Below, piece by piece: positions 52,901-54,785 of a DNA stretch of 54,785 nucleotides. Every line of letters begins with the position of its first letter. Position 1 is the first letter of the stretch. The position numbers and the translations under genes are program-made. This DNA comes from an uncultured bacterium (GTDB lineage Bacteria; Verrucomicrobiota; Lentisphaeria; Victivallales; UBA1829), in assembly GCA_949292215.1 (NCBI GenBank), contig CASEYW010000133.1, positions 1 through 54,785 of the forward strand, written 5' to 3'. Below the pieces are notes generated by a model that was not told the origin of the DNA, made no database searches, and saw only the letters and a program-made list of their open reading frames with translations.

Positions 52901-53711
52901 GACTCTTGCTCCCAGCGGGGAAAAACGGTCATTCCGGATTCCCTCCGGCGGGAAACAGTCCTTTGATTTCCCGTGGAACAATCGGACCTCTCTGACTGCG
53001 TATCAGGCGGAAATACAAGTCGGCGGGGAACGGATCCGTTCGAATGAGATACGTCCCCTGTTCTGCGGGAAGGCGGAACGCAGGCCGCGTATCGACGGGA
53101 ACCTGGAGGAGTTTCGTGTTCTTCCCGGAATCCGGCTGGGGCCTGCTCAGCATGTTTCGCTGTATCAGGCAAAAATCCGGAATCCTGCCGATCTGGGTGC
53201 CGTCGTGCGTTTTCTGTACGATGACTCCTTCCTTTACATTGCTGCGGAAGTGGCGGACGATCTCCATCGGATTCCTCATGAGCAGCCGAACATGTACTGG
53301 GCAAACGATGCGCTCCAGCTCCTGTTTGTGATGTCCGGAAAACGGGAGAATTTCTCCGCCCGCGATCTGCTGGAACTGGCGGTCAGCGATACGAAGCAGG
53401 GCGCTCGGATCAGTACCACTCTTCTGGAGCAGAAACTGGATTTTTCCCGGGCCGAAGTTGCCGTCATACGGCGGAATGGAACAACCTTCTACGAACTGGC
53501 TCTTCCGTGGGAAATCCTCTGCAAAGGGTTCCGCCCCGATAATTCCGTGAATCCCGGATTCAATCTTGCCGTCAGCGACAACGACGGCAATCTCGAGGTC
53601 AGCCGGATGCCGAAACTCAAAGGGTACGAGAAGTCTCTTCAGATGAGCAAGGGGCTTGTGGACAGCAAAAATCCGTCATCTGCTCTGACTCTGTTTTTCG
53701 AGCAGAAGTGA
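49968..53711 (+). CDS. Very large secreted glycosidase-like protein with altered catalytic motif
   Basis: A 1247-residue secreted protein. A signal peptide (1-23) precedes two beta-sandwich modules (about 25-215 and 250-410), a beta domain (about 420-520), a TIM-barrel-like region (about 525-870), a beta domain and a CBM9-like end (about 1070-1240; YWANDALQLLFV). Where relatives have NEP, this protein reads FFETFAEYL (Ala649-Glu650); the second Glu is in IFGTEGG (Glu754). Both carboxylates are present but the Asn is not, so the activity may be unusual. GGGAAG precedes ATG 49968. It overlaps the convergent gene at its 3' end by 36 bp. Confidence 0.8.
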   Translation: MNWKTGIISGIAGIVSANVLFAATLYENDFEALGKLTFRGSFGPRWIGELKRAEREGHVKVHRMGLSAQGEKSHSGVMSYVLDVTVDKSTGKWGGTCMFQSPALRIPLNKPIYLTGYVYPEILPPDIILSIGVIFEFPDPKTGKKSGGSLRLTRRGIDPEGWMVFSEDVSKLVTGRFPGAVMTGWMIDIHSNRAFHGQRVKLFLDDVSVTETSPSVNVMKDGLVRGHDILSRNPYEVNYLSYYREIPETALNRAFNSSFELGMKDWFPMVQRCPENDRPEKEVELPDPAAVFRIVSLPDAPHGRRVLKIDRNGKKNIVTLRSLPLQIQDGKDYVLSFYAWASKPTLLRVNSWQVNLSRGWKRYVLPLPRIACYQTWNGKKFPGRFELNFISRDDADLQFDAVQFQRAPLTEYRGHGIVQFAAKPRERYGLSAPGTIPEFEVTLFNDAAEKRAALLRWQMKNYRRDVVAEGKKTINLNAGTGDFFRISAPAGLRHCTLSAVLEAPGQKTQTCTVSASVIDDLKQLKGNEFFGGCPIEGDNPPNLLDILELNKRLGMSFNVNYHTAYQSRAPRDWRKENPQWQMIGNVVKFNRQYGFETLLTNYAPFPAGTKVDAEGGEIVTPEIEQDVYEYHRELASRFKGKIRFFETFAEYLKSPLKQKAAAADRIIRAACRGIKDGNPDAVFCALGENKMDQGMLLSKMEELFRHGTLDYMDFISLHPYELGDRAVSHETLHKFAELIRKYNRGKDMKIFGTEGGRGASDFLYYDDINAESLFYDRYVTELQQAEYIVRSNILMFGSGMFVRNAIFYPYNGKVSSRNSMYHFVIADNGIYPKTVFPATAHMIGRLSGSVPAGEFEQRDANGLQGYYFRKNGSLFATLWIYRPDHRTRDAVLPLPSDRIRAYNLVGEPIPLRGGAKTLLTLSEGPLYLDPDNVPEAEFIAALRNIKVENPSVSLRIGKNGSLTAEIFNDTSSELNGTLTLAPSGEKRSFRIPSGGKQSFDFPWNNRTSLTAYQAEIQVGGERIRSNEIRPLFCGKAERRPRIDGNLEEFRVLPGIRLGPAQHVSLYQAKIRNPADLGAVVRFLYDDSFLYIAAEVADDLHRIPHEQPNMYWANDALQLLFVMSGKRENFSARDLLELAVSDTKQGARISTTLLEQKLDFSRAEVAVIRRNGTTFYELALPWEILCKGFRPDNSVNPGFNLAVSDNDGNLEVSRMPKLKGYEKSLQMSKGLVDSKNPSSALTLFFEQK

Positions 53712-54785
53712 GTTTGATTTTCTTTCGGCGGTTCCTTTTTTCGGTCTCCCGGACCGATGCGGAAGCTGATGGTCGGTAATGACATTGAAATACGCTTCCG
53801 CGGTTTTCCGGTATTTTCCTTCCGGGAAAAACGGCCTCTTTCCGGGAGAATGAAGCTGCCAGCCGGAGAATTCCCGGAAGAGTTCCCGCTTTCCTTCCCG
53901 ACGCCAGACTCGGATGGAGCCGGAATGAAGTTCAAAGGGCGTTCCGTTGAGCGAGTCTTTCGGGGCATCCGGGGGGAGGGCGTGCAGTTGTTTGGTACGG
54001 CGGTGACGCAGTTCCATTTCCAGCGCCGTATTGCACATGTGCAGGCCAGTGACGGTGAATTCCATCTGGCAGACAAATTTCGGCCAGTCGGAGAAGAGTT
54101 CCATAAACGGAAAGAACGGGCGTGATGGTTCGTATTCCCGTTTCAGCGTCTCGAACTCCGCGCGGCGGCGGAAGAGTTCCTTCGGCGAGGAGAGATATTC
54201 CAGATTTCTGCGCTGTTTCCGCAGATATTCTCCGAGTCTCTGGCGCTTGCTGAGCTGGAGTCCCGCGAGAAACAGATGATTCATTGAGGTTTTCCCTGTG
54301 AACGCACGGAAGTATTTTTTCTGCTGCCGGGATTCCTCCGGATCATTCGTGAACCAGATGTCAAGCCAGTTGTATCCGAACGTTTCCCAGGTGTTTGTCT
54401 GGAACGCCGTTTCGAGGCGGATGGCATTCGCCGCGGAGAGCCGGAACTTTTGTTCCAGTCCCCGGAGCATGGAGAGAATTTCCGCCAGATCGCCGTCGGT
54501 CAGAACATTCAGTCCGATCAGCCGCGCAATGGTCTCAAAGCGGATTTGTTCGCAGGAAAATCCGGTCAGTGTTCCGAGAACATCTCCGTTCGGTTCGGCT
54601 GCCTCCCGAATGCGGTGAAAGAGGCGCAGCAGACGCATCGTTTCGTTCCGGTCGCCCTGTTCGGCAGCGTTGAGAATGCGGAGCTGGTAAAGCCGTGTCA
54701 TGATACGGAGTGCGGAAAAAGGATTGATTCCGTATTCCAGCATCAGGATTCCTTTCGGTTTTCCGGCGTACCGCAGGGGTTGTCC
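53676..54785 (-). CDS. Protein of unknown function, N-terminus outside the window
   Basis: The frame is open to the window edge, and the 14 codons upstream of the first ATG (54743; GQPLRYAGKPKGIL) look coding, so the start is probably outside. The visible 369 residues are mostly helical, charged and without a clear motif (LYQLRILNAAEQGDRNETMR; FQTNTWETFGYNWLDIWFTN). An AAAGGA site before ATG 54743 makes an internal start possible. The tail overlaps the convergent glycosidase by 36 bp. I do not recognise the family; such proteins with a membrane anchor at the N-terminus occur in related phyla, which is only a guess here. Confidence 0.6.
   Translation of the reverse strand, partial: GQPLRYAGKPKGILMLEYGINPFSALRIMTRLYQLRILNAAEQGDRNETMRLLRLFHRIREAAEPNGDVLGTLTGFSCEQIRFETIARLIGLNVLTDGDLAEILSMLRGLEQKFRLSAANAIRLETAFQTNTWETFGYNWLDIWFTNDPEESRQQKKYFRAFTGKTSMNHLFLAGLQLSKRQRLGEYLRKQRRNLEYLSSPKELFRRRAEFETLKREYEPSRPFFPFMELFSDWPKFVCQMEFTVTGLHMCNTALEMELRHRRTKQLHALPPDAPKDSLNGTPFELHSGSIRVWRREGKRELFREFSGWQLHSPGKRPFFPEGKYRKTAEAYFNVITDHQLPHRSGRPKKGTAERKSNSLLLEKQSQSR

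Noticed and set aside
1..54785. CRISPR array or phage-type integration site
   Set aside because: No regularly spaced repeats, cas genes, integrase or tRNA-linked direct repeats were seen.

Overview
The window looks like a piece of an anaerobic, glycan-foraging Gram-negative bacterium of the Lentisphaerota (Victivallis-like). This is inferred, not proven: there are five secretory pseudopilin-like proteins with an FTLIELL-type N-terminus and a C-terminal H-X9-DG motif, many AraC/LacI/GntR regulators paired with secreted glycosidases, and a corrinoid methyltransferase operon. No rRNA, tRNA or CRISPR array was seen. Promoters with a 17-bp spacer and near-consensus boxes are easy to read, and most genes have a good AGGA/GGAG ribosome binding site.

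Layout. At 1-93 lies the end of an IS5-type insertion sequence that has cut the 3' end of a secreted glycosidase gene (7-2130). This gene follows a pseudopilin (2149-2802) and a GntR/LacI hybrid regulator (2807-3907). Then come cbrC and a small membrane protein. Cassette two is LacI (9268-10296), pseudopilin (8418-9275) and a clan GH-A-like enzyme with a CBM9-like tail (5513-8284). A signal peptidase I pair follows (10690-11705). A five-gene corrinoid methyltransferase operon (11692-16709, minus) diverges from an AraC regulator (16900). Next come an SGNH hydrolase, another AraC and a divergent catabolic operon: NagB-like, amidohydrolase, Gfo/Idh dehydrogenase (19568-22443).

22444-24397 is decayed DNA. 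On its minus strand I can read a frameshifted Nif11-like precursor-peptide leader and a multiply frameshifted radical SAM peptide maturase. Immediately upstream on the same strand is an intact peptide-export operon (24398-33027): HlyD-type adaptor, C39 peptidase-ABC exporter, second NHLP-type ABC permease/ATPase, two periplasmic binding proteins and an ECF sigma factor. This looks like a RiPP locus whose exporter survives while its local cargo and maturase genes have died.

The last third repeats the cassette theme: a pseudopilin with an SGNH-heparinase fusion and an MBL-fold hydrolase, divergent from a GntR-type regulator and an M14 peptidase (33306-40985); a pseudopilin with a CBM-like protein and a 1002-residue glycosidase, divergent from AraC (41035-46735); a sugar phosphate isomerase divergent from a LacI that leads into a pseudopilin and a 1247-residue glycosidase-like protein (46953-53711). 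The right edge holds a partial gene of unknown function.

The most striking pattern is the fivefold repetition of regulator + one pseudopilin + one or two secreted glycan-active proteins in 55 kb. It suggests that each pseudopilin is dedicated to its neighbouring enzyme, as a PUL-like substrate-specific unit of this phylum.
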